A DNA stretch of 64,000 nucleotides, from the NCBI GenBank assembly GCA_022266195.1, contig WHVY01000003.1, positions 868,001 to 932,000 on the forward strand, given 5' to 3'. Within the stretch, counting starts at the first letter, position 1. Every line of letters begins with the position of its first letter. The stretch comes from Tetranychus cinnabarinus (lineage: Eukaryota > Arthropoda > Arachnida > Trombidiformes > Tetranychidae). The translations under genes and the position numbers were made by a program. This document shows, one piece after another, positions 61,901 to 64,000 of this stretch. The notes below the pieces were generated by a model. That model was not told the origin of the DNA. It ran no database searches and worked only from the letters and a program-made list of their open reading frames with translations.

Positions 61901-62863
61901 ATTGGTCAGAGAAAACTTTTAATAGCACTAATGGACATAGTTTTAATACCCTTACAAATCGAAAGAGTTTTAATTTGCAAGAAATTAACTTTGACGTGTT
62001 TCTGTCCATTTGTGTAAAGTTGTGTCAATTTGTGTACAAATGTTTCTTTTAAGCAACAAACTGGTTGATATTGTATTGTAAATGGCAATAAAGTAAACTA
62101 TTTTTGGGTGTTTGATGAGTATTCAGTTAAAGATGATCTTTTTCTTGTAGGCTAAAGTCGTTTTAATCAAAATGTAACCTTGGTGGCTTAAACGTATTGC
62201 TATTTATGCAGAATTTCACCGAAAAATAGTTGTGATAATACCATAATAATAACAATTGTTTCAGTTGTGTCTTTTTAGTCGAAACCAGTCATGATGATCA
62301 CAAATAAGCTTTTCTCTACCTTAACCAGAGCGGTTCTGACCTTTGACACTAATCTTCAAATCCTCTCATTACTTACAAATCTTGTACAAAGTGACAGTTC
62401 AAAATACATTTTTTTCGTAATAAATGTGACAGTCGTGTTAATTGTGTCTTTTCAGTAGCAACCTGCAATATTGCTAGGTTCAAAAAGTCTTGACGTAACA
62501 TCCTAGAATCTATTAGCCCGAATAAATAGGCAAATATCGATTGAATGAAAACAATATTTCATAATTTACTCGTACTTTATTAACTTGTTTAATTACTAAT
62601 GCTTGATTATTTATTACAGTTTATTACGTCTAAAATTCAACACTGAACCTGACTCAGTGATAAAAAACTCTGATTATAATTGAGTTGTGATCTGCTGTCA
62701 TTGTATTTACCAATTTTCACAAATATTAAGGATTCGACTACTCTCTATTACTTTGTGTTATATTTTATAATAATAATTACTTTTAATGCGGACAATTCAA
62801 ACTTACCCAAGAGTTGAGAGCTCGATCAAGGTAGAGCAAGTAATCGATGTTGGCAGAATGCAT
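58971..62863 (-). CDS. SLC40A1: Ferroportin (solute carrier family 40), iron exporter
   Basis: Four exons on minus: 62863-62807, 60495-60229, 60135-60003 and 59914-58971, giving 466 residues (human 571, with longer loops). Junctions rebuild conserved motifs: LNSW|GDRCWEFAIGLYL, then NPDSLLLSALHG, APRLKEVAVFLFVQNF, LEKDWIIVISKNGGNLS|ELNATLRRIDL, SVLGFDSITVGF, GAVTGIIGTIFF, RIGLWSADLATNQL and GGIQNSVN. It should export Fe2+ at the plasma membrane (MFS fold, 12 TM). The Asp of GDR (residue 21, human D39) is kept, but three other positions linked to metal or hepcidin binding differ: human H43 is Glu25, C326 is Ser268 and H507 is Lys401 (human numbering recalled). The start at 62863 is the first ATG in exon 1; an upstream exon cannot be excluded. 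Intron 1 is 2.3 kb and mostly filled by a foldback element. Confidence 0.9.
60552..62452. mobile_element. Foldback element with arms of roughly 0.8 kb in ferroportin intron 1
   Basis: The outer ends carry an 18-bp perfect inverted repeat: AAAAGACACAATTAACAC at 60552-60569 and its complement at 62435-62452. Long arms follow: for example GCCATTTACAATACAATATC (60733) recurs inverted near 62070, and CAAATGCCAAAATCGAGAGA near 61590 is inverted near 61210. Arms look 85-90% identical by eye. The centre, about 61320-61500, is less paired. The right side has about 170 extra bp and a second TTGTGTCTTTTT (about 62265), so the exact right boundary is uncertain. No target duplication is obvious. No transposase-like frame; the 91-codon frame at 61777-62052 is arm sequence. 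Confidence 0.85.
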
Positions 62864-63852
62864 TAGAATGAAGGAGTTCACTTTCAAAGATATAATGAAA
62901 TATCTGGTAATGTTGACTTTTGTACCGTAAATCAGTATTTCAATCAGATTTATTAAACGTTCAATATTTTTTGATTTAATAATCACTTTCAAGCTTTCAA
63001 GTTGGTGTCAATGGATGATCTAAGTAACGTGTGAATTAAACGTTGTGATTAATATTAGATATAAAACACACTCACAGTGCATTTATTGTTCGTGAGTTGA
63101 TAAAAATTCGTGTTTTCCATAGGTGAATCCAGTTTTCACTTTTTATTATCTTTAATAACGCCACTTGATTATCTTTATTGTTCCAATCCTTTGGTACAGT
63201 GTATCTAACGATTATTATACGATGTATCTAAAGTGACAGTATTTCAACTTCTGGTGTTGACTACATTCTGATCGTGTCATTAACTATTAATATTTACTAA
63301 GCCACATCTCGAACTCGACTCGAAATCAAACTAATGTCTATAATTATTGTGATGTTACAATTGATTTTGCAAGGCCTCACGATCAAAGCTAACCAAAGAT
63401 TCGTCGTCTATGTTTGTGACTATTGCGTCGGTTAAAATGTAAAAACATGTTTTTGTTGCTTCAAACGTAATAAACAGACGAAGTAATCAGGGCGAAATTT
63501 TCTTAACATGAATTTTATATCTGTTTAGCTTGTGACAAAGTGATCTTCTGAATTTCACTTTCTTCATCTGACACAATTGAAAACAATTTGATACCGATAC
63601 TGGTGAAAATAAGACATTTTAACGATTGTCCTTATTCAATAAAATGGAATGCAATAGTTGATTACAAGTTCTTAAGTTCTCTTTTATTATTGTGAATGGT
63701 TTTGGTGGGATCAAACATTATAATTGTTACATTCATAAAATTTTCAAGAAAAAAATATCAGACTAAGTTCGAGGGTCGTAAATGGACTTCAATATCAGAG
63801 CAGCCATTTACATGAGCAATTTAAAAATGAAAAATAACTAATATTGGAGTAA
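62864..63852. other. Intergenic: ferroportin upstream region and 3' flank of the last gene
   Basis: No gene seen. It should contain the ferroportin promoter or leader on minus. I looked for a CAGTG-loop iron-responsive hairpin: CAGTG occurs at 63077-63081 only on the + strand (antisense to ferroportin), so no IRE is supported. Confidence 0.4.
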
Positions 63853-64000
63853 TTAAGATTCCAAATATTTCTTGATGAAAGCCATTTTGTCAGGAGCATC
63901 AGTAAATTGAGTGAACATCTTGATCAACTTGTCCTGGAACTGTGGTGGTACTTGAGGGAACATGTTTCCCAAAACGTCTCGTCGTTTCCTTCCAGTTACA
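63853..64000 (-). CDS. C-terminal end of an unidentified protein (partial)
   Basis: The last 48 codons and stop of a minus-strand gene that enters from beyond the window. The visible protein reads VTGRKRRDVLGNMFPQ, then VPPQFQDKLIKMFTQF and TDAPDKMAFIKKYLES. Codon use and composition are protein-like, with none of the low-complexity bias of nearby non-coding DNA. RKRR followed by Asp-Val resembles the RERR-Asp-Val processing site of the secreted protein at 23951, so this may be the mature end of a processed secreted protein. That is inference from one motif. No family recognised. Confidence 0.6.
   Translation of the reverse strand, partial: VTGRKRRDVLGNMFPQVPPQFQDKLIKMFTQFTDAPDKMAFIKKYLES

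Noticed and set aside
61777..62088. Open frames in the right arm of the foldback element
   Set aside because: They do not resemble a transposase, and the matching left arm does not keep the frame.
63077..63081. CAGTG near the ferroportin 5' flank as an iron-responsive element
   Set aside because: It is on the wrong strand and has no stable flanking stem with the bulged C expected of an IRE.
1..64000. CRISPR arrays, bacterial operons, prophage or viral genes
   Set aside because: The sequence is eukaryotic with spliced genes. No regularly spaced short repeats and no viral hallmark frames were seen.

Overview
The window is animal nuclear DNA: AT-rich (by eye about 30% GC), with GT-AG spliced genes, one Pol III-type tRNA gene, TA-flanked miniature inverted-repeat elements and long gene-poor stretches. 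A ferroportin-type iron exporter (generally absent from insects but kept in other arthropods), together with low GC, compact genes and a Gly/Ala/Lys-rich secreted structural-type protein, suggests a non-insect arthropod, most likely a mite. That placement is inference; nothing in the sequence names the species.

Left part (1-9.8 kb): a palindromic MITE (1581-1903), then on + a large Gln-rich nuclear-type protein with 2.4 near-identical 696-bp in-frame tandem repeats and a short motif resembling the BCL9/Legless beta-catenin-binding helix (2404-5712). Next is the single-exon TFIIH subunit TFB4/p34 (6183-7139). The minus-strand exon at 7405-9720 faces TFB4.

Middle (7.4-43 kb): I join two minus-strand exons (31764-30526 and 9720-7405) into one seven-transmembrane receptor of about 1184 residues. 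TM6 runs across a phase-0 junction over a 20.8-kb intron. That intron holds, on the opposite strand, a complete two-exon gene for a secreted, RERR-cleaved, Gly/Ala/Lys-rich protein (23951-24795), plus a Tc1/mariner-like MITE (27540-27801) and microsatellites. From 31.8 to 43.4 kb no gene is visible, only a cluster of inverted repeats (33134-33535).

Right part (43-64 kb): a small orphan helical protein (43526-44047) is followed by 4 kb without genes, then a compact block. It holds a seven-exon TBC-domain Rab GAP of TBC1D15/17 type on minus (52808-48073), with a MITE in each of two introns. Divergent from it is ADAT3, the non-catalytic subunit of the tRNA wobble A-to-I deaminase (53670-54749). 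ADAT3 converges on an RNF8-like RING protein (55722-54857). Then come tRNA-Phe(GAA) (56155-56227), a four-exon TRIC/TMEM38 cation channel on + (57686-58774) and, convergent with it, ferroportin on minus (62863-58971). Ferroportin's first intron is occupied by a foldback element with arms of roughly 0.8 kb (60552-62452). The window ends inside the 3' end of a minus-strand gene (63853-64000).

The genes are functionally unrelated housekeeping and signalling genes rather than a pathway cluster. All exon joins were derived by hand from reading frame, GT/AG sites and conserved motifs, and RNA evidence would settle them. No convincing new multi-gene system was seen. The most unusual items are the foldback element in ferroportin, the substituted ferroportin metal ligands, the nested secreted-protein gene in the GPCR intron, and the expanding repeat in the Gln-rich gene.
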